A model generated the notes under the pieces. It saw only the letters and a list, made by a program, of their open reading frames with translations. It did no database searches and was not told the DNA's origin. The position numbers and the translations under genes were made by a program. Positions 25,365 to 34,446 of a stretch of 64,000 nucleotides of DNA are shown piece after piece. Each line of letters opens with the position of its first letter. The first letter of the stretch is position 1. This DNA comes from CAVONV01 sp963697355 (GTDB taxonomy: Bacteria; Acidobacteriota; Vicinamibacteria; Marinacidobacterales; DATDRI01). The stretch covers positions 496,001-560,000 of the forward strand of contig CAVONV010000022.1 in NCBI GenBank assembly GCA_963697355.1, written 5' to 3'.

Positions 25365-26990
25365 CTACCCCATATACGGATAACGGTAGTCGGTCGGCGG
25401 AGCGAAGGTCTCCTTGACCGTACGAACACTGGTCCAACGCATCAGGTTGGCGATACTGCCTGCTTTGTCGTTGGTGCCGGACGCACGGCTCCCGCCGAAG
25501 GGTTGTAGCCCCACTACGGCGCCCGTGGGCTTGTCATTGATGTAGAAGTTGCCGGCGGAGTGACGAAGCACCCTATAGGCTTTTTCAATAGCGTAGCGGT
25601 CGGTGCCAAAGATGGCACCCGTAAGGCCGTAAGGTGATGTGTTGTTGCAGGTTTCCAGGGTTTCTTCGAAATCCTTGTCTTTGTACACGTAGATGGTCAT
25701 CACCGGGCCGAAGATTTCCTCTTCCATGAGCCTGAAGTGCGGATCGGTGGTGACTACCGTGGTGGGCTCGATGAAGTATCCCTTCGATTTGTCGTACCCG
25801 CCGCCGGTGATGATCTCAGCGTCATTGGAGCCCTTGGCGTAGTCGATATACTCCGTGATGGTATCGAAGGCCGCTTCGTCGATGACGGCACCCATGAACA
25901 TCGAAAAATCGCTGACGTCACCCATTTTGATCGTCTTGACTTGGTCGATCCACATCTCCTTGAACTTGCCCCACATCGACTCGGGGATGTACATACGAGA
26001 AGCCGCTGAGCACTTCTGCCCTTGATATTCGAAGGCTCCGCGAAGTGCGTTGGGCACGACCTGTTCCACCAAGGCGGAGGCATGGACGAAGATGAAGTCC
26101 TTTCCGCCCGTCTCGCCGACGATTCGCGGATAGGTCTTGTAACGATCGATGTTGCCTCCGATGGTTTTCCACATCCCTTGGAACACCTCGGTTGAACCGG
26201 TGAAATGTACCCCGGCCAGCGTCGGTTGCGACATCACCGGATTTCCGACTTTCCCGCCCGAGCCTGGAATCAGATTGATAACGCCGTCCGGAAACCCAGC
26301 TTCCTTCAGAAGCTGCATCACGAAGTACGCCGAATAGACCGCAGAAGATGCGGGTTTCCATAGAACCGTATTTCCCATCAAAGCGGGGGCTGTGGGAAGG
26401 TTGGCGGCAATGGATGTGAAATTGAAAGGAGTGACTGCAAAGATGAAGCCCTCTAGAGCGCGGTATTCCACGTAATCCCAAATTCCCGTTACAGACTCGG
26501 GTTGCCTCCCATAGAGTTGCTCCATGTAGGCGGGATTGAAGCGCCAGAAATCGATGATTTCGCAAGCGGAGTCGATCTCGGCTTGGTATGGCGTCTTCGA
26601 CTGGTTGAGCATCGTGGCACCATTGATGATCTGTCGGTACTTCCCGGCGAGAAGCTCTGCCGCCTTCAACATGACGGCAGCGCGGGCTCTCCAGTCGGTC
26701 TCGGACCAATCCTTCCAGGCTTCCGCCGCGACTTTGACGGCTTTGTCGACATCCTCAGTCCGGGCCCTATGATATTTCGCGAGCACATGACCGTGATCGT
26801 GCGGACAAACGCACTTGGCGAGGTCACCCGTCTTGATTTCTTCTCCACCGATGATCACCGGAATCTCGTACTTGGTACTGAGCATCTCCTTGATCTTCGA
26901 CTGAAGCGCATCTCGCTCGGGGCTTCCAGGCGCATAGCCCCAAATGGGCTCGTTTTTTGGAATGGGTACGTTCAGAATGGCATTCGTCAT
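25365..26990 (-). CDS. pruA: L-glutamate gamma-semialdehyde (1-pyrroline-5-carboxylate) dehydrogenase
   Basis: Aldehyde dehydrogenase of 541 residues that oxidises glutamate semialdehyde, the product of proline or ornithine breakdown, to glutamate with NAD. It resembles the single-domain ALDH4A1-type P5CDH, not the PutA fusion. Landmarks are the N-terminus NEPIWGYAPGSPERDALQSK, the catalytic Glu in GETGGKDF, the nucleophilic Cys in GQKCSAASRMYIPESMW, and EEIFGPVMTIYVY. No proline dehydrogenase gene is seen in the window. Transcribed alone; the start at 26990 follows AGGAGGAA. Confidence 0.92.
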   Translation of the reverse strand: MTNAILNVPIPKNEPIWGYAPGSPERDALQSKIKEMLSTKYEIPVIIGGEEIKTGDLAKCVCPHDHGHVLAKYHRARTEDVDKAVKVAAEAWKDWSETDWRARAAVMLKAAELLAGKYRQIINGATMLNQSKTPYQAEIDSACEIIDFWRFNPAYMEQLYGRQPESVTGIWDYVEYRALEGFIFAVTPFNFTSIAANLPTAPALMGNTVLWKPASSAVYSAYFVMQLLKEAGFPDGVINLIPGSGGKVGNPVMSQPTLAGVHFTGSTEVFQGMWKTIGGNIDRYKTYPRIVGETGGKDFIFVHASALVEQVVPNALRGAFEYQGQKCSAASRMYIPESMWGKFKEMWIDQVKTIKMGDVSDFSMFMGAVIDEAAFDTITEYIDYAKGSNDAEIITGGGYDKSKGYFIEPTTVVTTDPHFRLMEEEIFGPVMTIYVYKDKDFEETLETCNNTSPYGLTGAIFGTDRYAIEKAYRVLRHSAGNFYINDKPTGAVVGLQPFGGSRASGTNDKAGSIANLMRWTSVRTVKETFAPPTDYRYPYMG

Positions 26991-27307
26991 GTTCTTCCTC
27001 CTCAGTTGAATCTGCTCATGACCGAATCTCTCATTTCTTCGGAAGACAGAAAAAAAGCAGCGCCTAGTCTATCCCAGGTCGACTCTCAATAAAAAAAAGA
27101 AAGCGGCCGGCGCATGGCTTCAACTATTCTGGGGTAAAAAGATCTGATGGCGAAGAGCAAGGCGATGGAGAAGTAGGTCAGCGCTGCATTGCAGAATAAA
27201 GTAGAAAGTAGAAAGGAGCCTTAACGGCACTCTGCCGTCTCCTTCCTCCTTTTTACTTTCTCCTTCTTTCTCGCCAAAAATGGCCTATGATCGGCGTCGA
27301 GGTTGAT
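26991..27307. repeat. 317-bp gap with a purine/pyrimidine arm pair
   Basis: The gap between divergent pruA and sdaA contains a purine arm (AAAGTAGAAAGTAGAAAGGA, 27206-27225) and, about 20 bp later, a pyrimidine arm (CTCCTTCCTCCTTTTTACTT, 27239-27258 with more CTTTCTCC after it). The arms pair imperfectly into a long hairpin. The same arrangement occurs at 31253-31324 and 49415-49493. Confidence 0.55.
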
Positions 27308-28855
27308 ATGGAATCCACGAGCATACTGAATGACGTTCTTGGTCCCGTGATGAGAGGTCCGTCGAGCTCGCATACGGCAGGAGCCCACCGAATCGGCCGA
27401 ATGGCTCGCTTCCTCCTGGACGATGAGCCTGTCGCGATGAGACTGACCTTCGATCCAAAAGGCTCCTATGCGCCCACCTATATACCTCTTGGCGTCGATA
27501 TCGCGTTTGCGTCGGGAGTCATGGGATGGTCGATGCTGGATGAGGACTACTTCAGTTCAATCGAGCGCGCCAAAAAGCTCGGTGTCGATATTGAGTTCGT
27601 CGTTGGACCTTTGGAACACTCGGAACATCCCAACGCGGTCCTCATGCAAATGGACTCGAAGAGCGGCAAGAAGCTTCTCGCAGGTGCTGATTCTATCGGA
27701 GGCGGGACCGTTCGGTTCACATTCCTCGACGGATGGCCCGTGCATTTGACCGGGAAGTGGCACGACGTCCTCGTCGAGACGACCAAACCGGCAGCGGCCC
27801 AAATCGAGTCGATCCTCACGGCCGACGGCCTGGTTGGCGACATCATTCGTCGAGAAAGAGGTGATGACGTTCTCCTTCACGTCCATCGAAGGGCACCCCT
27901 CGGACCTGAGGTCAAGAGTCGGATCAAGATGACGGAAGGTGTGAAGGTAGTCCGAAACTCGGAGGCTATCTTCTATGTGCAGCAAGGTGAAGATCGCTAT
28001 TCGAGCGCCGCAGAAATGCTCCTGGAAGCAGAGAACAGCAAACAATCGCTCGGCCAAATCGCGTTGGACTACGAATCAAGATTGCTTGGTTTGTCCAAAG
28101 ACGAAGTATCATCCGAAATCGTTAGACGATTCGAGATCATGGAAGCGTCGGTTCGTAGAGGCCTCCACGACCCCAGCGTAGATATGCTCCTCCTTACTCC
28201 AACCGCCCGCAAGCTCTTCGAGGCGGAAGCACTGGGTCGAGTGGCCATTGGTGGAATCCACACGCGTGCGGCCGCAAGATCAATGGCCGTGATGCACGTT
28301 TGCAACAGCCGTGGAGTCGTATGTGCCGCTCCCACCGGTGGGTCTGCTGGAGTTCTGCCCGGTGTCGTATTGAGTTTGATGGAAGAGATGGGATTGGCAC
28401 AGGAACGAGTCGTTCTTGCTCTGCTTGCCGCATCGGCTGTGGGTTTAATCGTCGCCAAACGAGCGACCTTTGCCGCTGAAACCGCTGGGTGCCAAGTAGA
28501 GATAGGGGTGGCCGGTGCGATGGCGGCAGCAGCGGTGGTGGAAGCCGCTGGGGGTAGCGCCCAGCAGGCCGCGGATGCAGCGGCGATATCCCTGCAAAAC
28601 ACCATGGGATCCGTTTGTGACACGGTTCAAGGTACCTGTGAGATCCCTTGTCATACCCGTAATGCGATTGCTGCTTCGAGTGCTTTTACTTGCGCCGATC
28701 TCATCCTTGGGGGTTACAGGAATGTCATCCCGTTGGATGAGACCATCGACGCTTCTTATGCCGTCGGAAAAGCGCTTCCCCGTGAGCTTCGCTGCACAGC
28801 GGCAGGAGGTCTAGCCGTCACCCCTTCTGCCCGGTTCTTGCCACGGCTGAGATGA
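27308..28855 (+). CDS. L-serine ammonia-lyase, iron-sulfur dependent, single chain
   Basis: [4Fe-4S] L-serine dehydratase that turns serine into pyruvate and ammonia. The beta part comes first (LGPVMRGPSSSHTAGAHRIG) and the alpha part second (PTGGSAGVLPGVV, then GSVCDTVQGTCEIPCHTRN). Cysteines in VVCAAPTGG, SVCDTV and EIPCHTRN fit the three cluster ligands of the family. The single 515-residue chain corresponds to the SdaA type rather than separate alpha and beta subunits. I take ATG 27308, which has GAGG at 27299-27302; the frame is open to 27287. The next gene's frame overlaps its stop, but its best start is 30 bp later. Confidence 0.92.
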   Translation: MESTSILNDVLGPVMRGPSSSHTAGAHRIGRMARFLLDDEPVAMRLTFDPKGSYAPTYIPLGVDIAFASGVMGWSMLDEDYFSSIERAKKLGVDIEFVVGPLEHSEHPNAVLMQMDSKSGKKLLAGADSIGGGTVRFTFLDGWPVHLTGKWHDVLVETTKPAAAQIESILTADGLVGDIIRRERGDDVLLHVHRRAPLGPEVKSRIKMTEGVKVVRNSEAIFYVQQGEDRYSSAAEMLLEAENSKQSLGQIALDYESRLLGLSKDEVSSEIVRRFEIMEASVRRGLHDPSVDMLLLTPTARKLFEAEALGRVAIGGIHTRAAARSMAVMHVCNSRGVVCAAPTGGSAGVLPGVVLSLMEEMGLAQERVVLALLAASAVGLIVAKRATFAAETAGCQVEIGVAGAMAAAAVVEAAGGSAQQAADAAAISLQNTMGSVCDTVQGTCEIPCHTRNAIAASSAFTCADLILGGYRNVIPLDETIDASYAVGKALPRELRCTAAGGLAVTPSARFLPRLR

Positions 28856-28884
28856 AGACTTCGGATTCTCAAAGGAATGGAACA

Positions 28885-31248
28885 ATGAAGTTGCGCCCTG
28901 CCTTATGTTTCGCCGCCGCGCTTGCGACCGTCGTGTGTCTTGGTGTTTTGGCCCAAGAGAGTCATATAGCACCGGACATGGCAAAACCAGGAAAGATCGA
29001 GCCGTTTGACCTGGGAAACGTCCAATTGCTACCGGGTCCGTTTCACGAAGCTCAGGAACGCAACCGTCGCTACCTCTACGCGGCCGACATCGATCGGCTG
29101 CTCCACATGTTTCGAGTCACCGCGGGTCTTCCTTCAAGCGCCGAACCATTGGGCGAATGGGAAAGTCCGACGATAGAGGTTCGCGGTCATACGCTGGGAC
29201 ATTATTTGACGGCTTGTGCGCTGGGTTACGCGAGCACCGGTGACGATGAATTGAGAAATCGGGCGGACGACATCGTCAAGGAGCTGGTGAAGTGTCAGGA
29301 GGCTCTAGGCTCTGGTTACCTGAGCGCATTTCCCGAGTCGTTTTTCGATCGCCTGGAATCCGGCGAAAAAGTCTGGGCACCTTGGTATACGATCCACAAA
29401 ATTATGGCCGGGCTGCTCGACGTCTATAGGAACTGCGGAAACCGACAAGCTCTCGAGGTCCTGGAAGGAATGGCTTCCTGGGTAGAAGCGAGAACCGAGC
29501 GGCTGACGCGGGACCAGATGCAACAAACGCTCGATACCGAGTTCGGAGGAATGAACGAACTTTTTTACAGGCTCTATTCACTGACGCACGAGCCCATGCA
29601 TCTCGAACTGGCGCGACGTTTCAACCACGACAAGGTCTTCGTCCCTTTGTCCCACCATCGAGACGAGCTCGAGGGGCTCCATGCCAACACGACGATCCCA
29701 AAGGTCATCGGCTTTGCCCGGGAGTACGAACTGACCGGCAGCCCATCGTTCAGGAGAGCCACGGAGTTCTTCTGGAATCAAGTCGTCCGGGCCCGCACTT
29801 ATGCGACCGGTGGGACGAGCAACTATGAACATTGGAGAACCCCACCCTATGAGCTGGCGAACGAGCTCAGCGTTACCTCGCACGAAACCTGTTGTACCTA
29901 CAACATGCTCAAACTGACGCGTCATTTATTTTCTTGGACAGGTGACCCAAAATACGCGGACTACTACGAACGGGCCCTTTTCAACGGGATACTATCGACC
30001 CAGAGTCCGAGCGATGGGACGCTAATGTACTTCGTTCCTCTCAACTCCGGCATGTGGAAGATGTTCCTCAAACCCTGGCACTCCTTTCTCTGCTGTAACG
30101 GAACCGGAATCGAATCCTTCGGCAAGCTCAACGATAGTATCTATTTTCATGATGACGAAGGCCTCTACGTCAACTTGTTCGTGGCGTCGGAGCTCAATTG
30201 GCCGAAAATGGGATTCGGTTTGAAGCAAGAAACGCGTTTTCCTGACGAAGAGCTTACGAACCTCACGGTCAAAACACAACGTCCCACCGAGCTTTCACTT
30301 CATATCCGGATTCCTCATTGGATTCAAGATGGAGGAACGGTTGAGTTGAATGGTGAACCACTCGAGACGTTCTCGAGTCCGGGGAGTTACTTTACAATAA
30401 GGAGAACTTGGCAGGACGGTGATCAGTTGAGAATCGGCCTCCCCATGCGTTTGTATTTGGAACCACTTCCCGATGACGAACGTCGGTCCGCCATCCTCTA
30501 TGGACCTCTTGTATTGGCGGGACGTTTGGGCACAACCGGCATGACGGACTCAATGATCGAAGGTTACAAAGAGCCCGAGACCAATCTCATGTGGCTGCGT
30601 GAAGTCAAGAGCCTGTTTCATGGACCCGCCGTTGAGGCACCGGTCTTGGTTGTCGAGGATGACGATCCCCAGCTATGGTTGAAGCGAGTAACGCGAGAGG
30701 CCGTAGCTTTTGAGACCGACGGGGTAGGCCGCCCCAATGATGTAGAGCTCGTTCCGTTCCACCGGTTGTTCGGGGAGCGTTATGCCGTCTATTGGGAAAT
30801 CCTCGACATTGATGATTGGCAGCGACGTCAAATCGCATTGCAAGTGCCGGAAGGTGCCGTTGACCACATCCAATTCGGAAACGCTCTTTCAGAGAGAACG
30901 CACAATTTTCAGGCCTTCGAGTTCGAGCGAGGTCCGAAGGGCGCCGAATGGGTTCAATCGCCATTCTGGCTTCAGGTCGATCTCGATGTCTCGACAGGCG
31001 ATGAATTGACCCTCAACTGTACTTTTTCGACTCACAAGTCAGCCGAGTTCGATGTCCTGATCGACGGCCAAACTCTTGCGAGCGAAACGTTCGAGTTCTT
31101 GCTGGAAGGCGAGTCTTTGATTCGAGACTACTCGGTTCCCGTGGAGTTGTTTCTCGACAAGGACCGGGTCACCGTGATGTTCGAGGCTCACTCCCAAAAG
31201 TCAACGGGAAGAGTTCTTGGATGCTCCGTGATGGTTTCTGATAACTAA
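28885..31248 (+). CDS. Secreted DUF1680 glycosidase, GH146/GH127-like (probable beta-L-arabinofuranosidase)
   Basis: Protein of 787 residues with a signal peptide (MKLRPALCFAAALATVVCLG). The DUF1680 (alpha/alpha)6 barrel starts LPGPFHEAQERNRRYLY and has GHTLGHYLTACALGY. The catalytic-site residues of the clan can be placed: Glu334 and Cys336 in HETCCTYN, and Cys403-Cys404 in LCCNGTG. In characterised GH127/146 enzymes such cysteines bind zinc and one acts as the nucleophile. CCTYNMLKLTRHLF is the wording I remember for GH146-type members. C-terminal beta domains follow. The start at 28885 has AAAGGA at 28871-28876. First gene of the sugar locus, same strand as all the others. Confidence 0.85.
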   Translation: MKLRPALCFAAALATVVCLGVLAQESHIAPDMAKPGKIEPFDLGNVQLLPGPFHEAQERNRRYLYAADIDRLLHMFRVTAGLPSSAEPLGEWESPTIEVRGHTLGHYLTACALGYASTGDDELRNRADDIVKELVKCQEALGSGYLSAFPESFFDRLESGEKVWAPWYTIHKIMAGLLDVYRNCGNRQALEVLEGMASWVEARTERLTRDQMQQTLDTEFGGMNELFYRLYSLTHEPMHLELARRFNHDKVFVPLSHHRDELEGLHANTTIPKVIGFAREYELTGSPSFRRATEFFWNQVVRARTYATGGTSNYEHWRTPPYELANELSVTSHETCCTYNMLKLTRHLFSWTGDPKYADYYERALFNGILSTQSPSDGTLMYFVPLNSGMWKMFLKPWHSFLCCNGTGIESFGKLNDSIYFHDDEGLYVNLFVASELNWPKMGFGLKQETRFPDEELTNLTVKTQRPTELSLHIRIPHWIQDGGTVELNGEPLETFSSPGSYFTIRRTWQDGDQLRIGLPMRLYLEPLPDDERRSAILYGPLVLAGRLGTTGMTDSMIEGYKEPETNLMWLREVKSLFHGPAVEAPVLVVEDDDPQLWLKRVTREAVAFETDGVGRPNDVELVPFHRLFGERYAVYWEILDIDDWQRRQIALQVPEGAVDHIQFGNALSERTHNFQAFEFERGPKGAEWVQSPFWLQVDLDVSTGDELTLNCTFSTHKSAEFDVLIDGQTLASETFEFLLEGESLIRDYSVPVELFLDKDRVTVMFEAHSQKSTGRVLGCSVMVSDN

Positions 31249-31252
31249 GAAG

Positions 31253-31385
31253 CAGTAGAAAGGAGAAAGTAGGAAGTAGGAATTCTCACATGACATCTCC
31301 TTTCTCCTTTATTCTTTCTCCTCGCTGTCTAATTCTCGACTGATTGTCTGCTCGACTGCTTGAATTCTTGAATTCTTGACTTCCC
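31253..31385. repeat. Purine/pyrimidine arm pair plus CTTGAATTCTTGA words
   Basis: After the DUF1680 stop there is a purine arm (AGTAGAAAGGAGAAAGTAGG, 31254-31273), a 25-bp spacer and a pyrimidine arm (CTCCTTTCTCCTTTATTCTT, 31297-31316), able to fold into a long imperfect hairpin. TCTCGACTGATTGTCTGCTC and tandem TTGAATTC words follow to 31385. Confidence 0.6.
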
Positions 31386-31526
31386 ATGGACTAGACTGCT
31401 ACGCCTGTGCATCTCGGAATCCAAGTGCCAACCGCTTTGAGCTCGATAGCGAGTATGCATCATGTCGTTTAACGGCCTCGATTGGATGGTTGTCGGTCTC
31501 TACTTTCTAAACAAAAGAGGTAAGCC

Positions 31527-32864
31527 ATGTCTGTCCAAGTCACAGTAGGTGACAAGGAGTTCTTCCCCGGCATCTCCAAAATCTCGTACGAGGGTCCAGA
31601 CTCGGACAATACTCTCGCGTTCAAATACTACGACGAACATCGAGTCGTGGCGGGTAAGCCCATGAAAGACCATTTCAGGTTTGCCGTCGCATACTGGCAT
31701 TCCTTTTGTGGTACGGGAGTCGATCCGTTCGGCGATCCAACCCGACCACTTCCTTGGTCGAGTCATGCGGATCCGATGACGGCCGCCAGAGAAAAACTCG
31801 ATGCCGCTTTCGAGTTCATAACCAAGTTGGGAGTGCCGTTCTATTGCTTTCATGACCGGGACCTTGCTCCCGAAGGACGAGACGTCAAGGCATCGGATGA
31901 GAGCCTTCGCGAGATGGTCGCGATGGCGAAGAAGAAACAAGAAGCGTCTGGAGTGCGACTTCTGTGGGGCACGGCCAACCTCTTTTCCCATCCTCGATAC
32001 ATGAACGGAGCCGCAACCAACCCCGACTTCCACGTCCTGACACAGGCCGCAGCGCAGGTGAAATCGGCCATTGATGCGACTATAGAGCTCGGTGGCGATA
32101 ACTATGTCTTTTGGGGAGGGCGGGAAGGTTACCTATCACTCCTGAATACCGACATGAAACGGGAGCTCGATCATCTCGCCATGTTCCTCGGAAAAGCGCG
32201 AGACTATGGCCGGGAACAGGGCTTCGAGGGAACTTTCCTCATCGAGCCCAAGCCCATGGAGCCCAGTAAACACCAATACGACTACGACGTGTCGACGGTT
32301 ATCGCTTTTCTCCAGCGCTACGGTCTTGCGGGGGATTTCAAGCTCAACATCGAGAACAATCACGCGACTCTTGCAGGACACAGCTTTGCACACGAGATCC
32401 AAGTTGCTGCTGATGCCGGTCTCTTCGGGAGTCTAGATGTCAATCAAGGTGACCCCCACAACGGATGGGATACCGATGAGTTCCTTCACAATCTCTATGA
32501 TGCGGTGGAGATCATGCTCGTCTTACTCTCTAATGGCGGGTTGACCAAAGGTGGAATGAATTTCGACGCTAAGGTACGCCGCAACTCCACCGATTTGGAA
32601 GACCTTTTTATCGGCCACATTGTTTCGATGGACACGTTGGCTCGGGCACTGGTGATCGCCGACCGTATCCTGCAGGACTCCGACTATGTCGAATTGAAAC
32701 GAGCGCGATACGGAAGTTTTGACAAGGGTCCCGGTGCAGCATTCGAAAGAGGGGATATCGGTCTGGAGGAGCTTTCCCGATTGGCTACCGAAATGGGCGA
32801 GCCCGAACAGAGAAGCGGGAAGCAGGAGTATTTCGAAGGCTTAGTGAATCGTTATCTGCGATAG
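31527..32864 (+). CDS. xylA: Xylose isomerase
   Basis: Class II (long) xylose isomerase of 445 residues that interconverts D-xylose and D-xylulose in the cytoplasm. The signatures are VFWGGREGYLSLLNTD, the metal-site IEPKPMEPSKHQYDYD and LDVNQGDPHNGWDTDEF; the Trp-His region reads YWHSFCGTGVDPFG. The N-terminus (VGDKEFFPGISKISYEG) matches the family start, and AGAGGT precedes the ATG. The xylulokinase gene begins 14 bp after the stop. XylA enzymes can also act slowly on L-arabinose, which matters for the arabinose hypothesis. Confidence 0.95.
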   Translation: MSVQVTVGDKEFFPGISKISYEGPDSDNTLAFKYYDEHRVVAGKPMKDHFRFAVAYWHSFCGTGVDPFGDPTRPLPWSSHADPMTAAREKLDAAFEFITKLGVPFYCFHDRDLAPEGRDVKASDESLREMVAMAKKKQEASGVRLLWGTANLFSHPRYMNGAATNPDFHVLTQAAAQVKSAIDATIELGGDNYVFWGGREGYLSLLNTDMKRELDHLAMFLGKARDYGREQGFEGTFLIEPKPMEPSKHQYDYDVSTVIAFLQRYGLAGDFKLNIENNHATLAGHSFAHEIQVAADAGLFGSLDVNQGDPHNGWDTDEFLHNLYDAVEIMLVLLSNGGLTKGGMNFDAKVRRNSTDLEDLFIGHIVSMDTLARALVIADRILQDSDYVELKRARYGSFDKGPGAAFERGDIGLEELSRLATEMGEPEQRSGKQEYFEGLVNRYLR

Positions 32865-32878
32865 CGCGGAGTAGAGTC

Positions 32879-34444
32879 ATGGCGCAACTGTTCGCGGGAC
32901 TCGATGTTTCCACCCAAAGCTCGAAAATCGTCGTGATCGACTACGAAAACGACGACGTTGTGTACGTCGATCTCGTATCCTACGATGAGGATCTGCCTCA
33001 CTACGGTACGAGAGAAGGCGTGATCCAAGGCTCCGAAGAAAGTGTGTCTGAATCCGACCCAAGAATGTGGCTTGCCGCCGTCGACCGAATCTTCGAGAAG
33101 CTTCAAGCATCCGACCTACCGCATCACGAGATACGCTCGATCTCAGTCTCGGGTCAGCAACACGGCCTCGTCGCGCTCGACGACGAAGGAGTTCTGACGC
33201 GATCGCGAAGCAAACTGTGGAACGACTATTCGACGCATGAAGAATGCCGGATCCTCACCGAACGCCTTGGCGGCTTGGAACAAATGATTGAAGCGGTCGG
33301 CAATTCCCAAAGAACGGGTTACACGGCACCCAAGATCTTCCACATGGTTCGCCACGAATCGGAGGCTTTCGAGAAAACCGCCACATTCTTCCTCGTCCAC
33401 AACTACGTCAACTGGTACCTGACCGGCGGCGTGCGGGTCATGGAGCCCGGCGACCTGTCGGGAACGGCGCTTTGGAATCCGAGAACGAGGAAGTACTCCG
33501 AATCGGTACTCAATGCCATCCATCCTCGTCTCAGGAGCAAGCTTCCCGACGTCCAACCTTCGGACCGCTCGATCGGGAAGATATCATCGGATCTCGCGGT
33601 GCGATTCGGATTCTCTCAGGAATGCACGATCGATGCGGGGAGTGGCGACAATATGTACGGTGCCGTGGGAACAGGCAACGTAGAGCCCGGGATCGTGACG
33701 GTCAGCCTGGGTACCAGTGGCACGGCGTACTCTTTTATGAAGGAGCCCTTCATCGATCCTGCGGGTGAGATCGCGGCTTTTTGCGACAGTACGGGTTATC
33801 ATTTGCCCCTCCTTTGCGTATCGAATCTGGCCAACGGATACAACGGGGTCTTGCGGCAATTCGATTTGAGCCACGAGCAATTCAACGAGATTATCGATCG
33901 GACCCCACCTGGGAATGACGGGCATCTGCTCATTCCATGGTATACGGGAGAACGAACGCCCGATCTCCCCCAGGCGGCGCCGTTGTATTTCGGTTTTTCT
34001 CTAGATGGGTTCACGCGAGACAGATTGTGCCGAGCCGTTCTCGAGGGACATGTTTTGAATCTCTGTACGGGGTTCGCTCGCATGCCTCTAGAGGTCAAGG
34101 AGATCCGGCTGACGGGAGGGCTATCCCGTTCCGACGCCTGGTGTCAATCTATCGCCAACCTGTTTGATGCAGAGGCTGTCCCGGTCGTGGGAGAGGGAGC
34201 CGCGCTCGGAGCCGCACTCCACGCAGCTTGGGTGTGGCAGAAGGAATTTCGACGGGCGGTCTCCCTCAAAGAGGTTGTTGAACGCTTCGTCAATCCGGAT
34301 GAGGGGCGACGTAAGATTCCGGAGGCCGCCAGTAGAACGGTCTATCAACAACAGAAGCGGCTATTCGAAGCGTTGAGCCGCCGTATGCGCGGATTGACGG
34401 CGGAGGATCCTTTTCGCCTGCGCGCGGAGATGATGGAGTCATAG
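32879..34444 (+). CDS. xylB: Xylulokinase (FGGY family)
   Basis: Sugar kinase of 521 residues that phosphorylates D-xylulose with ATP. The FGGY N-terminal lobe has LDVSTQSSKIVVIDY and the xylulokinase motif SVSGQQHGLVALD. The middle has DAGSGDNMYGAVGTGNV, and the C-terminal FGGY signature region is VKEIRLTGGLSRSDAWCQ. Following xylA by 14 bp, it completes the route from xylose to xylulose-5-phosphate. The reading frame is intact, slightly longer than E. coli XylB (484). The epimerase gene starts 2 bp after its stop. Confidence 0.92.
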   Translation: MAQLFAGLDVSTQSSKIVVIDYENDDVVYVDLVSYDEDLPHYGTREGVIQGSEESVSESDPRMWLAAVDRIFEKLQASDLPHHEIRSISVSGQQHGLVALDDEGVLTRSRSKLWNDYSTHEECRILTERLGGLEQMIEAVGNSQRTGYTAPKIFHMVRHESEAFEKTATFFLVHNYVNWYLTGGVRVMEPGDLSGTALWNPRTRKYSESVLNAIHPRLRSKLPDVQPSDRSIGKISSDLAVRFGFSQECTIDAGSGDNMYGAVGTGNVEPGIVTVSLGTSGTAYSFMKEPFIDPAGEIAAFCDSTGYHLPLLCVSNLANGYNGVLRQFDLSHEQFNEIIDRTPPGNDGHLLIPWYTGERTPDLPQAAPLYFGFSLDGFTRDRLCRAVLEGHVLNLCTGFARMPLEVKEIRLTGGLSRSDAWCQSIANLFDAEAVPVVGEGAALGAALHAAWVWQKEFRRAVSLKEVVERFVNPDEGRRKIPEAASRTVYQQQKRLFEALSRRMRGLTAEDPFRLRAEMMES

Positions 34445-34446
34445 GA